From the NCBI GenBank assembly GCA_016887485.1, contig CP069394.1, positions 682,001 to 746,000 of the forward strand: DNA of 64,000 bases, read 5' to 3'. A program made the position numbers and the translations under genes. The stretch comes from Chloroflexota bacterium. GTDB taxonomy: Bacteria > Chloroflexota > Anaerolineae > Anaerolineales > Anaerolineaceae. This document shows, one piece after another, positions 43,272 through 51,971 of the stretch (the stretch's first letter is position 1; the number at the start of each line of letters is the position of its first letter). The notes under the pieces are model-generated. The model searched no databases. It was not told where the DNA came from and saw only the letters and a program-made list of their open reading frames with translations.

Positions 43272-44951
43272 GTGAAACGGCGCAGCGTCTATTTGGGATT
43301 AATTGGCATTGTCGTCTTATTGAGCGGTTGTTATCGGACCGCGAACCTGACCCCTGCGCCTTTATTACCGACAACGTATGCCCAAATTCTCCAGACATTG
43401 ACCCCTGGAACAGATGACCAAATCACCAATACCACACCGGAACCTGAACCTCAGGTTGAAACCCTCTGGATCCATCCAGGCATACCAGAATCTTGTCTGG
43501 CCGGGCTGGACTTGGCCGGTCTGACTCTGATGGAAACGGCAGATGAGGCGGATTTACGGATCAATACACTGCAGATAGCCGAAGGAGTCCCTTCAGGCAC
43601 GATTTGGACTTATGTCTTGGCAGCACCTTTCTACACGATCACTGATGGCCTCAGTCTGGCAAGCCTGAGATCAATCTGGCAGGGTCAGGCGTTGGCCGGA
43701 TTTGAAAAAGTCGTTGTAACTGAAAGAACTTCTCAAGCGATGGCATTGCTGTTGGGTGAGCCCAGTACAACGACGGTTGAGATTGTGGATTCGGAAACTC
43801 TTCAATCGCTCGCAATCAGCGATGACCCATTACTCACGATTCTGCCCTTTGAAGATCTGAGTCCTATCTGGAAGGTCTTGCGGGTGGATGGAATTTCGCC
43901 CATTGATTCGGATTATTCGCCTGAAACTTATGCCCTTTCGCTCATTTTTGCACTTGAAAGCTCAATTGAACATAGTATGGCCTTGCCACCGGGCAACTAT
44001 CACCCAGACAAGCGTACAGTGCTGGTGATGACCGGCGTGACGGCGCTGACCCGGGCTACGGCTTATATGATGGAAATCAATGGCAACACCTTCCCCGGCA
44101 CGGACATTCAGCAATGGATGACCTCGGCAGACCTGACTCACATCAGCAACGAGGTGCCTTTTGCCGCCAATTGCCCCTCACCGAATCCCAATCAGGAGAA
44201 TCTGATCTTTTGTTCCTCGACGGATCGAATTGATCTGCTGGAATATGTGGGTACGGACATTATCGAGCTGACCGGCAACCATATGCTGGATTATGGGGTT
44301 GCGGCAATGAACCTGACCATCGAGATGTATGAGGAACGGGGGTGGACTTATTACGCCGGCGGCTGGGACCTGACGGACGCTCAAACGGCCCGAAAGATCA
44401 CCCATAATGGCAATAACCTGGCTTTCATCGGCTGTAATCCGGTTGGACCGACCAGCGACTTTGCCACCGCCTCCCAGCCGGGTTCTGCACCTTGTGGGGA
44501 TTATGGCTGGATATTGGAAGCTATCGCAGAGGTGCGGGCTGAGGGGTATTTACCGATCGTCACCCTCCAATATGCCGAGGATTACACCGCTGTACCGAGT
44601 GCGAAGATGATTGCTGATTTCAAAGCCCTGGCTGATGCGGGGGCGGTGGTTGTCAACGGGAGCCAGGCCCACACACCCAAGGTGATGACCTTTTATAACG
44701 ATGCCTTCCTGCATTATGGTTTAGGAAATCTCTTCTTCGACCAAATGAATGTCTATTACGGCGAAACTTATATGCCAAACACCCGGGATGAGTTCATTGA
44801 CAGGCTGGTGTTTTATGATAATGAACTTATCAGTGTGGAACTGCTGACTGCTGAGCTGGAAGATTATGCCCGTCCTCGGCCAATGACCACGGCTGAACGG
44901 CAAGCATTCCTGGATCGTATTTTCAATGCCGCACAGGGTTATTTGGAGTAA
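43272..44951 (+). CDS. CapA-like lipoprotein with extra N-terminal domain
   Basis: 559 aa. Start GTG 43272 with GGGAG upstream gives a clean lipoprotein signal (RRSVYLGLIGIVVLLSGC). Residues about 60-240 look like a periplasmic binding-protein-type domain; about 250-559 are the PGA_cap/CapA calcineurin-like fold (TGNHMLDYG, GSQAHTPK, HYGLGNLFFDQ). Several family metal ligands are altered: the first GD reads TGVT and the HWG position reads QYAED. A binding or structural role on the outer face of the membrane is therefore as likely as catalysis. The cyclase-family gene starts two bases later. Confidence 0.72.
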   Translation: MKRRSVYLGLIGIVVLLSGCYRTANLTPAPLLPTTYAQILQTLTPGTDDQITNTTPEPEPQVETLWIHPGIPESCLAGLDLAGLTLMETADEADLRINTLQIAEGVPSGTIWTYVLAAPFYTITDGLSLASLRSIWQGQALAGFEKVVVTERTSQAMALLLGEPSTTTVEIVDSETLQSLAISDDPLLTILPFEDLSPIWKVLRVDGISPIDSDYSPETYALSLIFALESSIEHSMALPPGNYHPDKRTVLVMTGVTALTRATAYMMEINGNTFPGTDIQQWMTSADLTHISNEVPFAANCPSPNPNQENLIFCSSTDRIDLLEYVGTDIIELTGNHMLDYGVAAMNLTIEMYEERGWTYYAGGWDLTDAQTARKITHNGNNLAFIGCNPVGPTSDFATASQPGSAPCGDYGWILEAIAEVRAEGYLPIVTLQYAEDYTAVPSAKMIADFKALADAGAVVVNGSQAHTPKVMTFYNDAFLHYGLGNLFFDQMNVYYGETYMPNTRDEFIDRLVFYDNELISVELLTAELEDYARPRPMTTAERQAFLDRIFNAAQGYLE

Positions 44952-44953
44952 AT

Positions 44954-45601
44954 ATGCAAAGGATATATGACATTTCGCTGCCCATCACCCCGGAAATGGC
45001 TGTCTGGCCGGGTGATCCAGAGGTAACCCTCCGGCGGGTAAATTCTCTCGATAAGGGTGATTCATCGAATGTGACCCAACTTCGCATGAGCGTGCACACC
45101 GGAACGCACATTGACGCCCCGCTGCACTTTTTAAAGGATGGCAAGAGCATTGGGGAAATATCCTTACAAAAGCTAATCGGTAAAGCCCTTGTCATGGAAA
45201 TGGGGGAGTTGGTGGACGTCATCACCCAATCCGTGCTTGAGCAGCATCCCCAAATTGAACTGTTGAAGACAATCTCAAAGGTATTACTCAAAACACGCAA
45301 CTCGGCCCACCTGGATTCCTGGGGGAGAGCATTTCATGAGGATTATGTTGCCCTGGATTCGTCGGGTGCGGGGTATCTAGCCCAGTTCGATTTGAACCTC
45401 ATCGGCGTGGATTACCTCTCCGTGGCGGCCTATCACGATACTCACATTCCGCATAAACTCCTGTTGGAAAGAGAAATTGTCCTTCTGGAGGGGATCACCC
45501 TCGCTCAGGTTACAGCCGGCATTTATGATCTTTACTGCCTGCCTATGAATTTAGAGGAATGCGAAGGTGCACCAGCGCGGGCAATTTTGATCTCGGAATA
45601 A
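44954..45601 (+). CDS. Cyclase family metal hydrolase (kynurenine formamidase-like)
   Basis: 215 aa, PF04199. The metal motif HTGTHIDAPLHF is intact, and DLNLIGVDYLSV and GAPARAILI are typical ends. Members hydrolyse N-formylkynurenine, isatin or other cyclic amides and esters. No kynurenine pathway genes are present, so the substrate is open. The Shine-Dalgarno sequence is GGAG within the end of the CapA-like gene. Part of a three-gene plus-strand set with the serpin. Confidence 0.85.
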   Translation: MQRIYDISLPITPEMAVWPGDPEVTLRRVNSLDKGDSSNVTQLRMSVHTGTHIDAPLHFLKDGKSIGEISLQKLIGKALVMEMGELVDVITQSVLEQHPQIELLKTISKVLLKTRNSAHLDSWGRAFHEDYVALDSSGAGYLAQFDLNLIGVDYLSVAAYHDTHIPHKLLLEREIVLLEGITLAQVTAGIYDLYCLPMNLEECEGAPARAILISE

Positions 45602-45672
45602 TTAAGTTTGGAACAATTAAATCCATTCCACCGTCATATGGTTATGAACGGAATGAATTTATGGAGGAAAAT

Positions 45673-46998
45673 ATGAAGAAACTACTTGTTGGTGCGGTCC
45701 TGATGACGCTGCTCTTTTCTGCAGGATGTACCGCCATTTCACCCACCGAAAAACCCACTGATGAAACGGAGAGCGTTGTGCCCTCAGAGCCCGGCATGCA
45801 AATGAGCAGTATTGGACGGGTTATTGCGCCGGAAGTCACCGACGCCCAGATGCAGGCTCTGGCCGGTGATAATACGGCTTTTGCCCTGGATTTCTATAAT
45901 CAGATCCGCAGCGGAGATGGGAATATCATCTATTCGCCATTCAGCATTTCTGTGGCCTTGGCAATGACGATGGCCGGGGCAGAAGGTGACACCGAAACAG
46001 CAATGATGGATGCGCTCAGGACGAGCCTCCCAGCCGATATGGTTTTTCCAGCCTATGATGCACTCTTGCTTGCTATTGAAAGTTCAGAAGAAAGCGCTAG
46101 CGAAGATATGGCAGGGAGCCCCTTCACCTTGAATATTGCCAATTCCATTTGGGGACAATCAGGTTATGCCTTCAAAGAGCCATTCCTAAACACCCTGGGA
46201 CAATATTTCGGCGCTGGGGTCTACACCGTGGACTACGTGCAAGCCCCCGAAGCCGCCCGACAGGCCATCAACGGCTGGGTGGAGGATGAGACCATGGATA
46301 AGATCAAGGACCTCATTCCTGAAGGCGCGATTGATCAGATGACACGGCTTGTGTTGGCAAACGCCATTTATTTCAAAGGTTCCTGGTACTATCCCTTTAT
46401 TGAGGGAGCGACCGCCCCTGCAGAGTTCAATCTGCTGGATGGCTCTCAAACGGAAGTTGATATGATGTCCCTCACAGGGGAGCATCTGATGTATGCCAGA
46501 GGGAATGGGTACCAGGTGGTTCAACTGCCGTATATGAGTTCGGATTTCGTGATGACGATCATTGTTCCGGATCAAGGTAATTTCGAAGCCTTTGAAGCCG
46601 GTTTGACGGCAGATTCCTATGCCGAACTGACCCGGGGGCTGGAATATAAGCTGGTTGATCTGCAGATGCCCAAGTATGATTTTGAAACAAGTCTCAATGT
46701 GAACGATGTCCTGATTGCCTTAGGGATGGGTGAGGCATTTGACCCGGGATTGGCTGATTTCTCTGGAATGACGGATGAGGACCGCCTTTTCATCTCCGAT
46801 GTATTGCACAAAGCGACCATTACCGTAGATGAAAATGGGACTGAAGCCGCCGCTGCGACAGCGGTGATCATGAAACTAACAGCTGCTATGCCTGAGGATG
46901 CCCTCTCACTGGTGCTGGATCATCCTTTCCTGTTCTTTATTGAACATCAGCCTACAGGATCGATCCTCTTTATGGGACGGGTCGTAGAACCCAAATAA
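45673..46998 (+). CDS. Serpin (serine protease inhibitor family) lipoprotein
   Basis: 441 aa. Start ATG 45673 follows GGAGG and gives a lipoprotein signal ending LLFSAGC. After a linker of about 45 residues the serpin fold is complete: NIIYSPFSISVALAMTMAGA, NAIYFKGSW, and the hinge VDENGTEAAAATAVIM with small residues, as in inhibitory members. The C-terminus FLFFIEHQPTGSILFMGRV matches the family end. The P1 residue lies in KLTAAMPED or just before, and the loop seems about four residues longer than in antitrypsin. A membrane-tethered inhibitor would guard the cell surface from host or community proteases (inference). Confidence 0.93.
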   Translation: MKKLLVGAVLMTLLFSAGCTAISPTEKPTDETESVVPSEPGMQMSSIGRVIAPEVTDAQMQALAGDNTAFALDFYNQIRSGDGNIIYSPFSISVALAMTMAGAEGDTETAMMDALRTSLPADMVFPAYDALLLAIESSEESASEDMAGSPFTLNIANSIWGQSGYAFKEPFLNTLGQYFGAGVYTVDYVQAPEAARQAINGWVEDETMDKIKDLIPEGAIDQMTRLVLANAIYFKGSWYYPFIEGATAPAEFNLLDGSQTEVDMMSLTGEHLMYARGNGYQVVQLPYMSSDFVMTIIVPDQGNFEAFEAGLTADSYAELTRGLEYKLVDLQMPKYDFETSLNVNDVLIALGMGEAFDPGLADFSGMTDEDRLFISDVLHKATITVDENGTEAAAATAVIMKLTAAMPEDALSLVLDHPFLFFIEHQPTGSILFMGRVVEPK

Positions 46999-47015
46999 AA
47001 TCGAATAATAACCAT

Positions 47016-47044
47016 AAAAGAGTTCCTGATGAAGGAACTCTTTT
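47016..47044 (+). terminator. Hairpin terminator after the serpin gene
   Basis: AAAAGAGTTCC at 47016-47026 pairs with GGAACTCTTTT at 47034-47044 with a seven-base loop, 18 bases after the serpin stop. Confidence 0.8.
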
Positions 47045-47124
47045 GATTTAAGGGAAAGATTCGGCTGCTAAAGCTGTATAATTATTCTAAACCACCCTAG
47101 GATGGAATAGCTATCAGGTGCTCT

Positions 47125-47541
47125 ATGGATAACAATGAGAAATATCGACTGAACGAAATGAACCTGCAGGCCTACCGCCTGATGTTCATCCCGCTGGAAG
47201 CCATTTTGTTGGTTATTGGGATTCTCATTCAGGACCAGCCGCGTTTCTTATTCATCTTTTTTATGACCTTCGGCTTATATTCCATCTGGGGACTGTGGTT
47301 TCCGATCGTCCGTTCCCGCCAGCGAGTGGTGGACTATTTCAAATTTCAATCCCTTGCCAAACACGTCTCGGAAGATCTGCCCGATCTCGAATCCTATGTC
47401 CATGACAAAGATGTACGCCGTCAGGTCAATGAGGAATTGGGAATCAGCGCTAATTGGCGCAAGACCCGCAGGAAGCTTGATTTCATCCTGCCTGTCTTGT
47501 ATACCCTGTCGTGGATTTTCTTGTTTATCTACAAAATCTAA
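47125..47541 (+). CDS. Small uncharacterised membrane protein
   Basis: 138 aa with hydrophobic helices at about 19-36, 42-60 and 118-136 and a charged loop between the second and third. A 2TM-like arrangement with a basic cytosolic segment (RSRQRVVDYFKF). AGGTG precedes the ATG; a TATAAT is at 47077-47082. No family recognised. It converges on the response regulator gene with 21 bases between them. Confidence 0.6.
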   Translation: MDNNEKYRLNEMNLQAYRLMFIPLEAILLVIGILIQDQPRFLFIFFMTFGLYSIWGLWFPIVRSRQRVVDYFKFQSLAKHVSEDLPDLESYVHDKDVRRQVNEELGISANWRKTRRKLDFILPVLYTLSWIFLFIYKI

Positions 47542-47562
47542 TTATTTGTCACCAGAAGCAGA

Positions 47563-48354
47563 TTAATTTACTATTTCCGGCATCGTGATCAAGTGGTAAG
47601 CAAGGGTCTCCAGGTCTCGGGCTTTCTTTGAGCTGCCCAATTGTTCAACGATCTCCTGGAAGTGGCTGCGGATGATCTCGCTCTCACCGATGTAGGAGAA
47701 TAGGTCCACTTCACCGGAAAGAATATCACTTAATCCCATCTTTTCGTATAGTTCACTGACTAGGCCATAACTCCATTGCTCGGAAATCTTCAACTCATCC
47801 GCCAGGTCCCGCCGGCCAAGGCTGAAAATGAAGGCGAAACGGGCTACTTCAGCCTCATGTTCGGTGAAGCCGGGCAGATGTTTGCGTCCATCCAACACCA
47901 GCTTGTTATCAGATAGGGGAATGTTCATTTGAGTGGCTAGCCGGTAAGTAGAGGGGGTAAACACGATCGAACCATCGTAGGCAAAGGTGATCACCCAGCT
48001 CAGAGAGTAACCTACTTCATGCTTGAGAACATAACCACACACCCGTGGATCACTGATCTGACGGATGATCCGCGATTCAGGTTGGATACCTGTGAGTAGG
48101 ATTTTTGCATTGGATTTGGCTTCATTCAGTGATTCGCATATTTCATCGATAGTAAATTCCTGACCAAAGAGATCAACATCAATAATTAGCAGGTCAAAGG
48201 GTTGGTAGGCTTTGCCCAAATATTCACATAGTTCGATTCTGGTAGTGAATTCAGAAACTAAACGAGTGCGCCAGTCCCGAACCATTAAAAGTGCCATCCA
48301 GTTTCGTGAAAAAACGTCGTCTTCCAATATTGTTACAAGAATATCTTTATTCAT
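47563..48354 (-). CDS. Response regulator with LuxR-like C-terminal HTH
   Basis: 263 aa. The receiver domain holds the acidic pair LEDDVF, the phosphoacceptor Asp in LLIIDVDLF, the Thr in ILLTGI, and the switch Lys in GYVLKHEVG. The C-terminal half (about 155-230) has an HTH-like segment GFTEHEAEVARFAFIFSLGR with RDLADELKISEQWSYGLVSEL. No histidine kinase is nearby. The mscL gene starts upstream, ten bases away, so it is probably transcribed after mscL. No clear ribosome-binding site. Confidence 0.75.
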   Translation of the reverse strand: MNKDILVTILEDDVFSRNWMALLMVRDWRTRLVSEFTTRIELCEYLGKAYQPFDLLIIDVDLFGQEFTIDEICESLNEAKSNAKILLTGIQPESRIIRQISDPRVCGYVLKHEVGYSLSWVITFAYDGSIVFTPSTYRLATQMNIPLSDNKLVLDGRKHLPGFTEHEAEVARFAFIFSLGRRDLADELKISEQWSYGLVSELYEKMGLSDILSGEVDLFSYIGESEIIRSHFQEIVEQLGSSKKARDLETLAYHLITMPEIVN

Positions 48355-48364
48355 CGGATTTTAT

Positions 48365-48841
48365 TTATTTCTCTAATTCGGAAGTGCAATAGGGGCAGCG
48401 GGAGGCCTTGATATCAATGGATTTCATGCAGAAGGGGCATTCCTTCTCAGTGGGTTCTGCCTTGGCTTCGGCTTCAGCCTTAGCAACTTTGGCTTTTACG
48501 GTTTGAAGTCCCTTGACCATCAGGAAAATGACAAAGGCCAGGATCAGGAAGCTGATCACATCGGTCACAAACTGACCATAATTGAAGGTTACAGCGCCGG
48601 CATCTTTTGCCATCTGCAAGGTCGCATCAGCGGGGAGGGCGGTTTGGCCCTGTTTGAGTACAACAAAAAGGTCCTGAAAATCAACATTGCCAATCAGTAA
48701 GCCTAAGGGCGGCATAAGCAGGTTGTTTACCACTGAATTGACGATGGCGCTGAATGCGGAGCCAATGATGATCCCAATGGCGAGGTCCATGACATCGCCT
48801 CGGGCAACAAAATCGCGAAAATCTGTTAATAATTTCTTCAT
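48365..48841 (-). CDS. mscL: Large-conductance mechanosensitive channel with zinc-ribbon tail
   Basis: 158 aa. The N-terminal MKKLLTDFRDFVARGD and DLAIGIIIGSAFSAIVNSVV pore helix are typical of MscL, as is the second helix FLILAFVIFLMVKGL. After an Ala/Glu-rich cytoplasmic helix the chain ends in a two-knuckle zinc ribbon, CPFCMKSIDIKASRCPYC. Such tails occur in some Actinobacteria and Chloroflexota but not in E. coli. It releases solutes on hypo-osmotic shock. ATG 48841 is chosen by homology; GAGGA lies upstream. Confidence 0.9.
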   Translation of the reverse strand: MKKLLTDFRDFVARGDVMDLAIGIIIGSAFSAIVNSVVNNLLMPPLGLLIGNVDFQDLFVVLKQGQTALPADATLQMAKDAGAVTFNYGQFVTDVISFLILAFVIFLMVKGLQTVKAKVAKAEAEAKAEPTEKECPFCMKSIDIKASRCPYCTSELEK

Positions 48842-48960
48842 TGTATTTAACGTCCTCATCGAGCATAATATTGACTGTTTGATTTTCTGATTATAATATG
48901 AATTAATCCATAGTATTATTCGTCGATTTATTGGCACAAAGATGAAAGCATGAGGCAAAA

Positions 48961-49929
48961 ATGAAGAGAGTTGCTGTACTAACCAGTGGAGGCGATGCGC
49001 CAGGAATGAACGCCGCTATCCGTTCAGTTATCCGTTGCGGTGTGGCTAAAGGTTGGATGATGTATGGTGTTAAAAATGGATATTCGGGACTGATCTCAGG
49101 GAATATCCGAGAAATGGGCACCCGTGATGTTGGCGGCATCCTCCAAAAGGGTGGTACTATCCTAGGTTCAGCCCGCTGTCTTGAATTCAAAACTGAGGAA
49201 GGTCGTCTCAAAGGGATTCGTGCCCTGCGGCAAATGGGCATTGACGCCCTGGTTGTAATTGGTGGGAATGGTTCCCAAACCGGTAATTATCATATTCATA
49301 AATTAGGATTCCCAACGGTTGGTATTGCATCCACGATTGATAATGACCTTTATGGGACTGAAATCACCATTGGCGTGGATACGGCATTGAATATTGCTCT
49401 CGAAGCGATTGACAGACTGAAAACAACTGCTACTTCTCACCAACGTGCGTTTTTGGTTGAGGTGATGGGCCGAGACTGTGGCTATCTTGCGTTGATGGCA
49501 GGCATTGCGGGTGGTGCTGAATATATCCTGCTGCCTGAGGTCGAAACAGACCCCGAGGAAGTTGCGGAGACATTACGACTGGCTTATGAGCATGGTAAAG
49601 AACATGCGATCATTGTGGTTGCTGAAGGAGCCAAATATAATGCAACAGCATTGATCGATTACTTTGACCAGCATCAGGATCGATTGGGTTTCAAAATCCG
49701 TGAGACCATCTTGGGACATGTCCAACGCGGCGGTGAACCCAGTGCGTATGATCGTATCCTGGCCAGCAAGTTCGGTGATGGTGCCATTGAAGCCATTGAC
49801 CGGGGTGAATTTGGTGTTCTGGTTGGGCAGAACAAAAATGAAATAACCACCGTTTCATTGGAAGAGGTGGTTTCTCATAAGAAAGAAATTTCGATGGATT
49901 TGGTCCGTCTGTCGAGGATCCTGGATTAG
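48961..49929 (+). CDS. pfkA: 6-phosphofructokinase (first copy)
   Basis: 322 aa, the compact bacterial PFK. GGDAPGMNAAIR opens the chain, the phosphoryl-donor loop reads GGNGSQTG (position 104 by E. coli numbering is Gly, as in ATP enzymes; position 103 is Asn not Asp), the catalytic segment is STIDNDL with Ser not Lys at 124, and MGRDCGYLAL and HVQRGGEPSAYDR bind fructose-6-phosphate. So ATP is the more likely donor. GAGG precedes the ATG. It is divergent from mscL and convergent with prfB. Confidence 0.9.
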   Translation: MKRVAVLTSGGDAPGMNAAIRSVIRCGVAKGWMMYGVKNGYSGLISGNIREMGTRDVGGILQKGGTILGSARCLEFKTEEGRLKGIRALRQMGIDALVVIGGNGSQTGNYHIHKLGFPTVGIASTIDNDLYGTEITIGVDTALNIALEAIDRLKTTATSHQRAFLVEVMGRDCGYLALMAGIAGGAEYILLPEVETDPEEVAETLRLAYEHGKEHAIIVVAEGAKYNATALIDYFDQHQDRLGFKIRETILGHVQRGGEPSAYDRILASKFGDGAIEAIDRGEFGVLVGQNKNEITTVSLEEVVSHKKEISMDLVRLSRILD

Positions 49930-49932
49930 TTC

Positions 49933-51016
49933 CTAGTCCACTTTACGGAGAAAAGCCTCGATAAAGGAGTCGAGATCACCATCCAAGACGGCTGAAGTGT
50001 CACCCATTTCAAAGTCCGTCCGATGATCTTTTACCAATTGATAGGGGTGGAGGACATAGGACCGGATTTGGGAACCCCATTCCGCCTTGGTGTATTCACC
50101 TCTTAGCTCGGAGAGTTTCTCTTCCTGGGCTTCCTGTTTGATCTCAAGTAAACGCGCTTTCAAAACACGAAGCGCGTTTTCTCTATTTTGGACCTGTGAG
50201 CGCTCATTCTGGCAGGTGACGACCAAGCCGGTGGGGATATGGGTCAGTCGAACCGCTGTAGCGTTCTTCTGCACGTTCTGACCGCCCGCGCCGGAAGATT
50301 TGTATACATCAATCTTGATGTCCTCGGCAGGAACATTGATTTCGTTGGTGTCCGCCATTTCAGGCAGCACCTCAACCAGGGCAAAGGAGGTGTGCCGGCG
50401 GTGGGCTGCGTCAAAGGGGGAGAGCCGTACTAACCGATGAACGCCTTTTTCAGGGCGCAAATAGCCATAGGCCAGCGGCCCGGTAACGGCAATTGTGACG
50501 CTCTTGATGCCAGCTTCTTCACCATCGGTCCGGTCAAGTATTTCAGCCTTGTAGCCGCGCCGCTCCGTCCAGCGGAGGTACATCCGTTCCAGCATGGCCG
50601 CCCAATCCTGGGAATCAGTCCCACCCGCGCCGGCGTGGATAGCCAGCAGGGCGTTACCGCGGTCATACTTGCCGGAGAGCAGGGTGTTCAATTCGAGGTG
50701 GTCAATTTCACCCTCGATGCTGGTGACTTCTTCGGCTAGCTCTTCCAGCATGGACTCCTCTGCGATTTCCAGCAGTTCGAGTGTATCTTCGGTTCGTTTT
50801 TTTAAGGCTTCGTAAGCGGTGATTTCGTTACGCAGATCCGATTGGCGGATCATGATCTTTTGAGCGTGCTCCCGGTTATCCCACAGGTTAGGGTTCTGGG
50901 CTTCTTTTTCCAGTCGGATCAGCTCATCTTTTTTATTCGCGAGGTCAAAGATGCTCCTGAAGGTTCAGCAGTTTTTGATATGCCTCATTGAGACGGGTAT
51001 CCAATTCAGTAGCCAT
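49933..51016 (-). CDS. prfB: Peptide chain release factor 2 with programmed +1 frameshift
   Basis: 360 aa when read through the frameshift. The first 23 codons start at ATG 51016 (MATELDTRLNEAYQKLLNLQ) and end at an in-frame TGA at 50947-50945 within CTT TGA C; the remaining 337 codons continue in the +1 frame. The SPF tripeptide (LSPFDAAHRR), which reads UGA/UAA, and the GGQ motif (SSGAGGQNVQK), which triggers hydrolysis, are both present. Downstream-only gene calls starting at ATG 50853 are truncated. GGAGG precedes the true ATG. The 3' end abuts convergent pfkA. Confidence 0.95.
50944..50958 (-). promoter_or_regulatory. prfB: prfB programmed frameshift site
   Basis: On the minus strand AGGAG (50958-50954), three bases CAT, then CTT TGA C (50950-50944). 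This is the canonical layout: an internal Shine-Dalgarno three bases before CTT, whose tRNA slips onto TTT when RF2 is scarce. It autoregulates RF2. Confidence 0.93.
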
Positions 51017-51032
51017 AATGTCCTCCAAATAA

Positions 51033-51944
51033 TTAATTCGCGATAATACCATCGACAAACGCTTCGGGATCGAAACGTCGTAAGTCGTCAATACCTTCAC
51101 CCAGGCCGGCATAGAGGATCGGTAGCCCTAATTGGGCTTTGATCGCAAAGGCCATACCACCTTTGGCGGATGAATCCAATTTAGCCAGGATGACGCCATC
51201 AAGTGTGACAGCCTCCTGGAAGGCTTTTGCCTGCTGCAGGGCGTTTTGACCCGTAGTAGCATCTAAAACCAGCCAGGTGGCGTGTGGAGCGCCCTCAAGG
51301 GCTTTCCCGCTGACCCGATAGACCTTCTTGATCTCTTCCATCAAATTGTATTTCGTATGCAGGCGGCCTGCTGTGTCAATAATCACCACATCCTTCTTGC
51401 GAGATATCGCCGAGGTGATGCCATCAAATGCCGCGGCGCCAGGATCTCCACCCGGCTGACCGGCCACCATGGGCACATCGACGCGTTCGGCCCAGACCTT
51501 CAGTTGGTCAATGGCTGCTGCACGGTAGGTATCTGCTGCCACCAGAAGCAAGGATTTGCCCTCCTCCTGGTAGAGATGCGCAAGTTTGGCCGCTGAGGTC
51601 GTTTTGCCTGAGCCATTCACACCCACTAGAATGATGACTGTGGGGTGCTTGGAGAAATCGGGAAAAACGGGCTCTGCCAAACGCTCAAGCAATTCATCCT
51701 TCAGAGCCTGCAGGACTTCATCGTTCCGGGTTAAGCCCTGTTCCTTAACGGCTAATCTGACCGCCTGGATCACGGAATCTGTTGTCTCAAAGCCCATGTC
51801 GGCCTGAAGCAGCAAGGCTTCCAGTTCATCCCAGGTGTCGTCGTTCAGCTCTGAGGTGCCCAGGAAATTAGCGATCCGTCCAAAGGTGACTTTGCGGGTC
51901 TTTTCGAGGCCCTTTTTCCATTTGTTGAAGATGTTTTCTGTCAT
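51033..51944 (-). CDS. ftsY: Signal recognition particle receptor FtsY
   Basis: 303 aa, the NG part only, without the acidic A domain of E. coli. GVNGSGKTTSAAKLA is G1, DTYRAAAIDQLKVWA, DTAGRLHTKYNLMEE and LDSSAKGG are G2 to G4. It receives SRP-ribosome complexes at the membrane. The start has no ribosome-binding site; TGTTATAAT ends nine bases before the ATG, so this gene may be leaderless, separated from rlmN upstream. Confidence 0.96.
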   Translation of the reverse strand: MTENIFNKWKKGLEKTRKVTFGRIANFLGTSELNDDTWDELEALLLQADMGFETTDSVIQAVRLAVKEQGLTRNDEVLQALKDELLERLAEPVFPDFSKHPTVIILVGVNGSGKTTSAAKLAHLYQEEGKSLLLVAADTYRAAAIDQLKVWAERVDVPMVAGQPGGDPGAAAFDGITSAISRKKDVVIIDTAGRLHTKYNLMEEIKKVYRVSGKALEGAPHATWLVLDATTGQNALQQAKAFQEAVTLDGVILAKLDSSAKGGMAFAIKAQLGLPILYAGLGEGIDDLRRFDPEAFVDGIIAN

Positions 51945-51953
51945 AACGGCTTG

Positions 51954-51962
51954 ATTATAACA
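51954..51962 (-). promoter_or_regulatory. ftsY: Extended -10 box abutting the ftsY start
   Basis: TGTTATAAT at 51962-51954 on the minus strand is a perfect extended -10, nine bases (CAAGCCGTT) from ATG 51944. No Shine-Dalgarno is present. It sits in the 27-base gap after rlmN. Confidence 0.55.
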
Positions 51963-51971
51963 TGCAGAGAT

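Noticed and set aside
50080-50853. prfB as a shorter gene starting at ATG 50853
   Set aside because: RF2 homology continues upstream through a canonical frameshift site to ATG 51016, which has a good ribosome-binding site.
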